Shown in pieces: positions 8,316 to 14,286 of a stretch of DNA of 15,525 nucleotides; position 1 is the stretch's first letter, and every line of letters starts with the position of its first letter. The notes beneath the pieces were generated by a model that did not search any database, was not told the DNA's origin, and was given only the letters and a program-made list of their open reading frames with translations. The stretch spans positions 1-15,525 of the forward strand of contig CAUJJY010000207.1 in the NCBI GenBank assembly GCA_963205155.1. The letters are read 5' to 3'. The translations under genes and the position numbers were made by a program. Origin of the DNA: Candidatus Zixiibacteriota bacterium (lineage in GTDB: Bacteria; Zixibacteria; MSB-5A5; CAIYYT01).

Positions 8316-8327
8316 GCAGCCGCCTTA
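8316..8327 (-). promoter_or_regulatory. Stop-embedded ribosome site before the bi-domain oxidoreductase gene
   Basis: On the minus strand the stop TAA is followed by GGCGGCTGC and then ATG. The Shine-Dalgarno AAGG begins inside the stop codon, 7 bases before the ATG. It is the third 9-bp junction of this pattern. Confidence 0.6.
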
Positions 8328-9560
8328 GTGCGTGGCGGTCGGGACGTTCGGATGGCGATATTCATCGATAGATTCCTTTCCATGGAAGTCCGGGACGATG
8401 CGCGGCTTGTCGGATATGCTGTTAAACAGGTCAATGGCTCGTGCGGCAGTCTCGTTCCAGTCGAAGCTACGGGCGCGATTGTGGCCGCGTTCGCGCAGGG
8501 AATTGGACAGCGCGCGATCGGTGAGGATGCGCACCATCTGATCGGCGATATGATTCGTGTTCTGAATGTCGGTTGTCAGTGCGGCATTACCGGCGATCTC
8601 GGGGAGCGAGGAGCGCTGGGAGATCAACACCGGTACGCCGGAGGCCATTGCTTCGAGCACCGGAAGGCCGAATGATTCGACCGTGGAGATCATTACAAAC
8701 AACTCTGCGTGTTTGAAATAGGCCGGAATGTCTTCGTGACTCACGCCGCCGACGAAATGGACGCGCTCGCCGAGGTGAAGTCGGGTTACCAGCTTCTCGA
8801 GATCTTTGCGATAGTGATGCCAGTCGTTGCCGGCGATGAGGAGGTGATGCGGCAGACCGCGATCAACGACCCTGCGGAAGGCGATTATCGCCTTATCGAT
8901 ATTCTTGTTGGGGTAGAGCGATGCGACCATCAGCACATAACGGTCGGCGAATGGGCGCTCGGGCAGATCAGGCTGACGTTCCGGATGGAAGCGCTCGAAG
9001 CTGACGCCTTCGTAAATGACCTCGATTTTTGATGGTGTTACTTCATAGTAGTCGCTCAAAGCGCGTGCGGTGGTATTTGATACAGCCCAAATCTTGTCGG
9101 CACGGCGCATGGTTGAGCGGGTGGTAGTCTTGTAATAGAGGGCCTGCAAATTGATCTTGAGCCAACTGATCGGCGTTCGGCCACGATACGGCGTGGTGGC
9201 TGCAAAATCGATGTAGAGCAGATTCTGGAATGTTACGGCGGACTTGCAGGGAAGTCCGTACGGAAGAGTGCCAAAGGGCGCGTAGTATAAGTCAACTGAT
9301 TCGCGCTTCAGCAAGTGAGCAAGCGTCTGATATTCAAACCAAAGGCGCCGGGCGCGTGATTTCGCCGAAGGCAGAGCGATATATTGCGAAAATCGCGGAT
9401 TTGCGGTGGCGAAGAGCGGTGCGTTTGCTTCGGTGACAATGAGCAGATATTCATTCTTAGTGTCGAGACGCGAAAGGCGTTCGATCAAGTTGACGAGAAA
9501 GGTTTCGCCGCCGCCGGTTTGACCGGGTTCGACGAGCAGACCGTTGATTGCGATTTTCAT
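8325..9560 (-). CDS. GT4 family glycosyltransferase
   Basis: GT-B retaining glycosyltransferase of 411 residues from ATG 9560. The N-terminal acceptor half opens with MKIAINGLLV and a Gly-rich loop (GQTGGGETFLVNLIERL, 13-29). The donor half has VLMVASLYPNKNIDKAI (209-225), HLLIAGND (239-246), VHFVGGVSHEDIPAYF (267-282) and ESFGLPVLEAMASGVPV. The last contains the classic E-x7-E pair (Glu295, Glu303), followed by SSLPEIAGNAAL. The frame stays open to 9824 and could add 88 residues, but those lie over the end of the upstream gene and are Arg-rich with no family likeness. ATG 9560 is therefore chosen. Its ATGA overlaps the upstream TGA (9557-9560), and AGGAG lies 11 bases before it, so translation is probably coupled. 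It likely adds a sugar to the lipid-linked intermediate. Donor and linkage are unknown. Confidence 0.9.
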   Translation of the reverse strand: MKIAINGLLVEPGQTGGGETFLVNLIERLSRLDTKNEYLLIVTEANAPLFATANPRFSQYIALPSAKSRARRLWFEYQTLAHLLKRESVDLYYAPFGTLPYGLPCKSAVTFQNLLYIDFAATTPYRGRTPISWLKINLQALYYKTTTRSTMRRADKIWAVSNTTARALSDYYEVTPSKIEVIYEGVSFERFHPERQPDLPERPFADRYVLMVASLYPNKNIDKAIIAFRRVVDRGLPHHLLIAGNDWHHYRKDLEKLVTRLHLGERVHFVGGVSHEDIPAYFKHAELFVMISTVESFGLPVLEAMASGVPVLISQRSSLPEIAGNAALTTDIQNTNHIADQMVRILTDRALSNSLRERGHNRARSFDWNETAARAIDLFNSISDKPRIVPDFHGKESIDEYRHPNVPTATH

Positions 9561-10735
9561 AGATGGTAGGTCTCCTGCAACAACTTGCGGGTGCGGTCGA
9601 AGCGGTCTTGCCAGTTGTCGTGTTTGACCAGCGCGCGCAGTTGTGTTGAGAGTTTGCGCCGTTCCATGGCTTTCATCTCGAGTAACTCCTCGATTCGGGC
9701 AACGAACTGGTCGGAGTTCTCGGCGAGCCTGACGAAAGGTGCAAAGCGCAGGACTTCGGGCATCGGTACACTCACGACCGGCTTTCCGGCAGCGAGATAC
9801 TCGAAGACCTTCAGTGGCGAACATGATTCGGCGATATCGTCGCGGCGGTAGGGATTGATGAAGACATCGATCCCGGCCATGTACGAAGGCAGGTAGTCGT
9901 ATGGCACCCGGCCGATGAAATGGACATTGTGGTATTTGTCAAAACGTGAGACATCGACGGAGACAGGGCCGATGAAGACGAACTGCCAATTCGGTTTGGT
10001 CTTGGCGATGCGTTCGACGAGGTCGAGGTCGATCCAGTAGGCGAGCATGCCGACGAAGCCAATGCGGGGCTTGAGAATTGAGCGCATGCGCAGCGGTTCG
10101 GTTTCGGAAGTGGTTGCCCCGTCGAAATGCTCAATTTCGCAAGCGTTGGGAATAACGTGAACGCTGTCGTGCTGGCTGCCTAATAGGAACTTCAGTTTTG
10201 TGGCTGTGACGATTACGAGCTGCGACATCTTAAGCAGTTGTTTTTCGAGCGATTCGACCGTAGCCCGGCGGATTAGTCCTTTGGCGGCGGCGAGGTCGTC
10301 GACCTTCTCGTAAAGAACCTTCTTGCTGCCGAGGATGCGAATCGCAAGGTGCGAGTAGGGGACATAGGAATATACCAGTGAATCTTTGATCCCAAGGCGA
10401 CGCGTTGTCCAGCGCAGCCAGAGCCCCAGGATCAAGTTGTTGATCAACGCAATCGGCGTTGCCATCTGGTGGAACGGCAACAGCAGCGGCGGGGTGGCGA
10501 CAAAGAGATTGTCCTTTACTTTGCGCGGCTTGAGCAGGAAGCGGAACGGCCGGGTTAGTTGCCCGGAAAACCGTTTGGCGAAGGTCAATACGTGCCACTG
10601 TGATTCGACATAGACGACGCGGTGGCCGTCTTCGGCGAACATGTTCATGAAACGCTGTTTGCGCGTCCACAAGTCGCCGTAGTCCTGCGTGGAGAGACAA
10701 ACGATGGGGAGTTTCTGTTCCTGTTGCATTTTCAT
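9557..10735 (-). CDS. GT4-like glycosyltransferase (TuaH-like family)
   Basis: Predicted GT-B glycosyltransferase of 392 residues. The N-terminus has STQDYGDLWTRKQRFM (15-30) followed by GHRVVYVES (37-45). This is characteristic of a group of GT4/GT1-like enzymes related to teichuronic-acid TuaH. LYEKVDDLAAAKG (141-153) corresponds to the usual 'Y-D-x-x-D-D' position of that group, and VIPNACEIEHF (194-204) starts the donor half. IGFVGMLAYWIDLDLV (225-240) and SPLKVFEYLAAGKPVVSVPMPEV (306-328) form the donor site, with Glu312 in the acidic position. A hydrophobic segment at about 92-107 may be membrane-peripheral. ATG 10735 has TAGGA just upstream, and a second ATG lies at 10729. It follows the export gene by 15 bp and overlaps the next gene by 4 bases. 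The sugar specificity cannot be read from sequence. Confidence 0.88.
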   Translation of the reverse strand: MKMQQEQKLPIVCLSTQDYGDLWTRKQRFMNMFAEDGHRVVYVESQWHVLTFAKRFSGQLTRPFRFLLKPRKVKDNLFVATPPLLLPFHQMATPIALINNLILGLWLRWTTRRLGIKDSLVYSYVPYSHLAIRILGSKKVLYEKVDDLAAAKGLIRRATVESLEKQLLKMSQLVIVTATKLKFLLGSQHDSVHVIPNACEIEHFDGATTSETEPLRMRSILKPRIGFVGMLAYWIDLDLVERIAKTKPNWQFVFIGPVSVDVSRFDKYHNVHFIGRVPYDYLPSYMAGIDVFINPYRRDDIAESCSPLKVFEYLAAGKPVVSVPMPEVLRFAPFVRLAENSDQFVARIEELLEMKAMERRKLSTQLRALVKHDNWQDRFDRTRKLLQETYHL

Positions 10736-10750
10736 CGTTTCCTATTCCTG

Positions 10751-13021
10751 CTATAACCGGTCGAAGACGAAGATTGTGGTGGCAATGCTGGCGGCGACAG
10801 ACGCAATGGTTGAGAAACCTTTCAGCCAGTCACGGTCTTTGTGGACTTTTGTCGGAACGAATATCGCATCTCCGAGCCGGACTTCTTTGGAGAGCGAGCT
10901 GCGGCCGGAGACAATCGTGCCATCGGCGCGAATCAGTTGAACATGCTTCTTATCTGCGTTCGGAAGGAAACCGCCGGCGCGTTTGACATAGAAGTCGGCT
11001 TTCTTGCCGTCCTGAAATGCGATCGTGCTGATTGAAGGCACAGCGCCGAGCACCTGGATGCCGGCGGGTTTGGACGGGATATAGATCTGATCGCCGTCTT
11101 TCAAGGAAATGTCATAACGCAGATCGCCGGACTTCAGGAGGTCGTCGATGTGAACGACAATGCGGTTGGACATGTTGTTATCGCGAAGCACTGAAGATGA
11201 ATCGACGCGAATTTGTCCGGAGTCGTTTTCGACCTTTTCTGCAGAGCGATTAATTAACTCGTCAACACCGCGGCGTTTGAGATCGGCGATGATCGTGCCG
11301 CGTGTAAACACCGTGCCGGTGGCGAAAGCATCATCAGTCAATCCACCGGCACGTTGTATCAAGGAGTAGAGGGAGTTGGTTTCAGTTGAAATGACATATT
11401 TCCCCGGAAATTTGACCTCGCCTTCAACGGTGACGATGTCGCGGTCTTCCCAGCCGGGAATCTGTCGGATAAATATCTTGTCGTTTTCAGAGAGCGGCAT
11501 GTCGCCGGAGGGTTCATCGAGCGAGGCATAGTAGACCTCGCGCTGACCATCTTCCATGGTGCGGGCAAGCTCGATGCGCAATGGATAGGCAGACTGCATC
11601 AGGTTACCGGCTTTGAATACGAGGTCGGAGACCTTCATACCTTCATAGTAGGAGTAGTCGCCGGGGCGCGTCACGAGTCCGAAGATGGAAACGGTGCGCT
11701 TAGCGGTGACATCCTCGCGCGAGTAGGCGATCAACTTGTCGCCGGCACGCAAGGGGACTTCGATAATTCCGGCAATCACTTGTTCGGGATCGACGGTTAC
11801 AAGTGAAGTGTCGCGGCCGTTTTCACTGCGGAGAATGTCAATTCGTCCGCGGAAGGCTTGTTCTTCGAGATCGCAACCGTTCTTGAATAATTGGGCAAGC
11901 GTCAGGCCGTCTTGATATTGATAGAGACCGGGATGACGGAAGTAACCCTCGAGGTGGATGACGTTCTGTTTGTGATCATAGATCGACTCAATGCTGACCT
12001 CATCGCCGTCTTCCATAAGGAAGGCCAAGTCGGGAGAGTTTGCTTCCTTGAGATTGAGATCAAGTACTTGATAGGCGTCGTTGGTGGTGACGCGGTCGAC
12101 GCGGACTCTCTCGAGGTAAGCGCTCGGCAGAGTACCGCCGGCGAGTTCAATCATTTCGGTGATCGATTCGGTGCCGAGAATCTCGTAGATGGCAGGGCGC
12201 TTGATGGCGCCTTCGACTTTGACGCGCTTGCCGACGACATCGACAAAGACGACATCGCCTGACTGAAGGGAAACACCGGCGACGTTTTTGCCGAAGAGCA
12301 GGAATTGATAAAGATCAATTGATGCGGTCTCGACGCCGGAGCGAATCAGTTTTATTCGGCGAAGACTCCCGCGTTCGCTCGGGCCACCGGCGAGATAAAG
12401 CGCCGAAAACATCGTCGACAGCGAGTTGACACTGTAGGACCCGGGATATTTTACTTCGCCAAAAACAAATACTTGAATCGATTTGAGTTTGCCGAGACTC
12501 AGCGTCATCTGGAAGTCAGAGAATCCGGTGCCGAGTTTTTCGCGCAGGCGGCGTTCGGCTTGTTGGAGAGTCAGGCCCCAGACGGCGACCTCGCCGATTT
12601 TGGGAATGAAGACTGCGCCTTGCCGGTCGACGGTGAGATTGTATTCTTGTTCGACCTTCCCCCAGAGATTGACAATCAGATTGTCGCCAGATCCGAGTTT
12701 GTAATCATCGGGCAGGGCGAGATTCTGCGGAATTTCATTAGTCGTGCCGCCGCGCGCGAACAGGTTGTAACCGAACAATTCGGTTTCGACACTGTCAGGA
12801 TGGGATGCCCGGGCTTGAACCTTGGACGGATCCTGTTCAAGCCGGGCGGTGGTGTCTGGCAGCAGATACGGGGATTGATATCGATCCATCTCCGTGGTGG
12901 ATGAAGATGGATATTTACGAATGAGATCGTCGTAGTTAACGCCGTCGCGCTTCGGGTAATTTTGCGCGAGTGCTGATGCCGTCAGGATGATGCCTAAGAC
13001 GACAGCGGAAAAAATCTTCAT
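10751..13021 (-). CDS. OPX/Wza-like polysaccharide export protein with multiple SLBB repeats
   Basis: Secreted outer-membrane exit component for a capsule or exopolysaccharide, 756 residues (Wza-type proteins are about 380, so this is a long form). Residues 1-19 form a signal peptide ending ALA-Q. There is no lipobox cysteine, unlike Wza. The polysaccharide-export domain (about 104-180) contains YKLGSGDNLIVNLWG and VDRQGAVFIPKIGEVAVWGLTL. Six SLBB-like repeat starts follow at about 182, 267, 355, 444, 530 and 655. The first five carry a G-x-x-x-x-P-[GA]-x-Y core (for example FGEVKYPGSY); the sixth has degenerated (LGAVPSIST). AGG or a close variant follows most of them. A C-terminal hydrophobic segment (about 736-753) could form the membrane-inserted helix. 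It heads the operon, with AAGGAG 9 bases before ATG 13021. No Wzc-type co-polymerase lies nearby. Confidence 0.93.
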   Translation of the reverse strand: MKIFSAVVLGIILTASALAQNYPKRDGVNYDDLIRKYPSSSTTEMDRYQSPYLLPDTTARLEQDPSKVQARASHPDSVETELFGYNLFARGGTTNEIPQNLALPDDYKLGSGDNLIVNLWGKVEQEYNLTVDRQGAVFIPKIGEVAVWGLTLQQAERRLREKLGTGFSDFQMTLSLGKLKSIQVFVFGEVKYPGSYSVNSLSTMFSALYLAGGPSERGSLRRIKLIRSGVETASIDLYQFLLFGKNVAGVSLQSGDVVFVDVVGKRVKVEGAIKRPAIYEILGTESITEMIELAGGTLPSAYLERVRVDRVTTNDAYQVLDLNLKEANSPDLAFLMEDGDEVSIESIYDHKQNVIHLEGYFRHPGLYQYQDGLTLAQLFKNGCDLEEQAFRGRIDILRSENGRDTSLVTVDPEQVIAGIIEVPLRAGDKLIAYSREDVTAKRTVSIFGLVTRPGDYSYYEGMKVSDLVFKAGNLMQSAYPLRIELARTMEDGQREVYYASLDEPSGDMPLSENDKIFIRQIPGWEDRDIVTVEGEVKFPGKYVISTETNSLYSLIQRAGGLTDDAFATGTVFTRGTIIADLKRRGVDELINRSAEKVENDSGQIRVDSSSVLRDNNMSNRIVVHIDDLLKSGDLRYDISLKDGDQIYIPSKPAGIQVLGAVPSISTIAFQDGKKADFYVKRAGGFLPNADKKHVQLIRADGTIVSGRSSLSKEVRLGDAIFVPTKVHKDRDWLKGFSTIASVAASIATTIFVFDRL

Positions 13022-13037
13022 ATTCTCTCTCTCCTTG

Positions 13038-13055
13038 CGGTTCTTCCATGAACCG
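13038..13055 (-). promoter_or_regulatory. Hairpin directly upstream of the export-gene ribosome site
   Basis: On the minus strand CGGTTC and GAACCG form a perfect 6-bp stem with a 6-base loop (ATGGAA). It is separated by a single base from the AAGGAG ribosome site (13031-13036) of the first operon gene. It could influence ribosome access or message stability. No known riboswitch or leader family is recognised. Confidence 0.3.
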
Positions 13056-13124
13056 TTCAGACAATTGCAATAGCAAGGATGATGCCGGAATGAAACAGTC
13101 GCATAAGTGGTTGATGATAAGGGG

Positions 13125-13130
13125 ATTATA
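13125..13130 (-). promoter_or_regulatory. Candidate -10 box for the polysaccharide operon
   Basis: A perfect TATAAT is present on the minus strand about 104 bases before the export gene's ATG. No acceptable -35 is seen 16-18 bp upstream (ACCAATCC region), so any promoter here would need an activator or another sigma factor. The predicted leader of about 97 nt would include the ribosome-site hairpin. Confidence 0.3.
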
Positions 13131-13216
13131 AAGACAGGGATTCAGGGGATTGGTAGTAAGTGGGAATAGTTTTCTGGAAGAGGGGAAGGGAATGCCGGGG
13201 GGAGCACTCACGCCGA

Positions 13217-13306
13217 CCCCTCTCCCGCGAGCGGGAGAGGGGAGATTATTTTTGGTGGGTAGACGAGCGCGGCTTGCGAGGGGGGAAGTTACACACCCCG
13301 CCTTGA
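13217..13306. repeat. 90-bp intergenic repeat, copy 1
   Basis: Aligned by eye without gaps to 13546-13635, 71 of 90 bases agree. The first 30 bases (29 of 30 identical) contain a palindrome: CCCCTCTCCCG (13217-13227) pairs with CGGGAGAGGGG (13232-13242) around a CGAG loop, an 11-bp perfect stem. The last 31 bases agree at 25 positions and include TTACAC-x-CCCCG. This looks like a REP-type or non-autonomous hairpin repeat. Confidence 0.8.
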
Positions 13307-13332
13307 TCGCGCGCTTTCTGCGCGCGCTCAAG
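13302..13332. repeat. Strong GC-rich inverted repeat
   Basis: A stem of 13 positions with one mismatch is formed by 13302-13314 and 13320-13332 around the loop TTTCT: CTTGA pairs with TCAAG, then a T/C mismatch, then CGCGCGC with GCGCGCG. It begins at the very end of repeat copy 1. It is not followed by a T run, so it is not an obvious intrinsic terminator. Confidence 0.6.
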
Positions 13333-13335
13333 TCA

Positions 13336-13351
13336 CCCCTCTTGAGAGGGG
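13336..13351. repeat. Short hairpin CCCCTC-TTGA-GAGGGG
   Basis: A perfect 6-bp stem with a TTGA loop, sitting 3 bases after the preceding GC-rich hairpin. Its CCCCTC/GAGGGG arms resemble the outer arms of the 90-bp repeat, so it may be a fragment of a related element. Confidence 0.5.
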
Positions 13352-13545
13352 AACTGGCTGGCGGTGCCGCATTGATTCATTGAATTAGTCCCCTTCGATT
13401 GAACCGTCGACTTCCTTGATGAACTCCCTTTCTCTTGTACTTCCGCAAGCAACCTACAAGGCAATGATTTTGAATTAGTATCCGTTGTCCCATCGCTACT
13501 GAAACCTATGTATTGACGATAGCTGGGAATTGCCCTCACCCACTG

Positions 13546-13635
13546 CCCCTCTCCCTCGAGCGGGAGAGGGGAGATCTCTTTTCGTTGGTTGATGGAGACG
13601 GCTGGCGAGGGCGGAGATTACACGCCCCGTATTGA
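13546..13635. repeat. 90-bp intergenic repeat, copy 2
   Basis: Second copy of the element at 13217-13306, in the same orientation and offset by 329 bp. Its palindrome is CCCCTCTCCC (13546-13555) with GGGAGAGGGG (13562-13571) around TCGAGC, a 10-bp perfect stem. The middle 29 bases are the most diverged part (17 of 29 match copy 1), which suggests selection or recent exchange acting on the ends. Confidence 0.8.
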
Positions 13636-13696
13636 CGGAGTGTTGAAGTAGTCTGCATGTTGTCCGATGTGTCTTGCATCAGATGGGAGAACCTGG

Positions 13697-13716
13697 ATTC
13701 CCGCCTTCGCGGGAAT
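13697..13716. repeat. dRS3-like palindrome ATTCCC-N8-GGGAAT
   Basis: The 20 bases match the pattern ATTCCC-N8-GGGAAT described for dRS3 elements in Neisseria. The flanks CTGG- and -GACG are those commonly seen around such palindromes in many bacteria. The inner bases GCCTTCGC extend the stem (ATTCCCGC with GCGGGAAT, loop CTTC). Its reverse translation gives the familiar FPRRRESR peptide of spurious annotations. Confidence 0.8.
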
Positions 13717-13832
13717 GACGGTTTGGGCGATTTGATTGACCATTCGTTCGCGGTGCATATCAAAATGCCGGCCAAGCGTAGTCAGTGGAACGCCTCAGAT
13801 TGATTCGCGCTTTGAAACGGATAAACTAACGC

Positions 13833-13862
13833 TTGACAAATGTTGCTGCAAGAGTCCATACT
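13833..13862 (+). promoter_or_regulatory. Candidate sigma70 promoter for the membrane-protein/radical-SAM pair
   Basis: A perfect TTGACA (13833-13838) is followed after 18 bp by CATACT (13857-13862, 4 of 6 to TATAAT). Transcription would begin near 13869, leaving a leader of about 30 nt before ATG 13900, a sensible geometry. Confidence 0.55.
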
Positions 13863-13899
13863 TAAGTCAGAATAATCACATTCTAACCAGGGCGGGTCG

Positions 13900-14286
13900 A
13901 TGATGAGTCCCGAAATTAACCTGTATGTTGCCTGGGGAGGAGTCTTTGTGGGATTCCTTGCCGGGATGATTCAGGGGATGTTTTTTCACGACGAGAATTG
14001 GCTCGGCGGGTACGGGTCGTGGCGTCGGCGGATGACACGTCTGGGGCACATTTCGTTTTTCGGTATCGCTATTGTTAACTTCGCATACTTCTTCAGCATC
14101 AAGACCGGCGCCATGCCGGACCCGGGACAGTGGCCTTCGATTCTGCTGGTTGTGGGCCATGTGACGATGCCGCTCGTTTGCTATCTTTCGGCATTTCGTA
14201 AACCAGTGCGTCACTTCTTTGCGGTACCGGTGGTGTCGCTTCTGTTAGCGCTGGTGATATTTTTCGTGAAGGGATTGTCTGTATGA
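13900..14286 (+). CDS. Small four-helix integral membrane protein, function unknown
   Basis: 128 residues, mostly hydrophobic, with four predicted inner-membrane helices at about 8-27, 47-66, 79-97 and 105-124. A short loop contains GSWRRRMTRLGH (39-50), giving a positive cluster before helix 2. Histidines lie at 30, 50, 87 and 105. His50 (RLGHISFF, start of helix 2) and His87 (VGHVTMP, within helix 3) sit in neighbouring helices and could in principle bind haem or metal, but this is speculation. No family name is recognised. Two ATGs (13900, 13903) are available. Upstream GGGCGGG is a poor match to a ribosome site. Its TGA overlaps the ATG of the radical SAM gene (ATGA, 14283-14286), so the two are almost certainly co-expressed and may act together. 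Confidence 0.8.
   Translation: MMSPEINLYVAWGGVFVGFLAGMIQGMFFHDENWLGGYGSWRRRMTRLGHISFFGIAIVNFAYFFSIKTGAMPDPGQWPSILLVVGHVTMPLVCYLSAFRKPVRHFFAVPVVSLLLALVIFFVKGLSV

Larger units (their letters stand above)
13022..13899. other. Divergent intergenic region, repeat-rich, no gene
   Basis: 878 bp separate the minus-strand polysaccharide operon from the plus-strand membrane-protein gene. It holds candidate promoters at both ends, two copies of a 90-bp hairpin repeat, two extra hairpins and a dRS3-like palindrome. Open frames of 60-80 codons across it simply translate the repeats and show no domain character. I see nothing recognisable in 13056-13124, 13352-13545 or 13717-13832. Confidence 0.75.

Noticed and set aside
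7896..8675. Plus-strand open frame of 259 codons across the end of the oxidoreductase and glycosyltransferase genes
   Set aside because: It is antisense to two well-supported enzymes with catalytic motifs. Its protein is low in recognisable structure and crosses a gene junction.
9561..9824. 88-residue N-terminal extension of the glycosyltransferase gene that starts at 9560
   Set aside because: It is Arg- and Pro-rich, lies antiparallel in codon texture over the conserved end of the upstream gene, and the true start at 9560 has an ATGA overlap and a ribosome site.
11891..12262. Plus-strand open frames inside the export-protein gene (also near 12473-12904)
   Set aside because: They are antisense shadows of the SLBB repeats, with no ribosome site or domain character.
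13150..13383. Short plus-strand open frame in the intergenic region
   Set aside because: It only translates repeat copy 1 and the neighbouring hairpins.
13203..13720. CRISPR array or attachment-site cluster
   Set aside because: There are only two long, diverged copies with one large spacer, no cas genes and no integrase, so neither fits.
13536..13775. Short minus-strand open frame containing FPRRRESR
   Set aside because: That peptide is the well-known spurious translation of the dRS3-like palindrome. The rest covers repeat copy 2.
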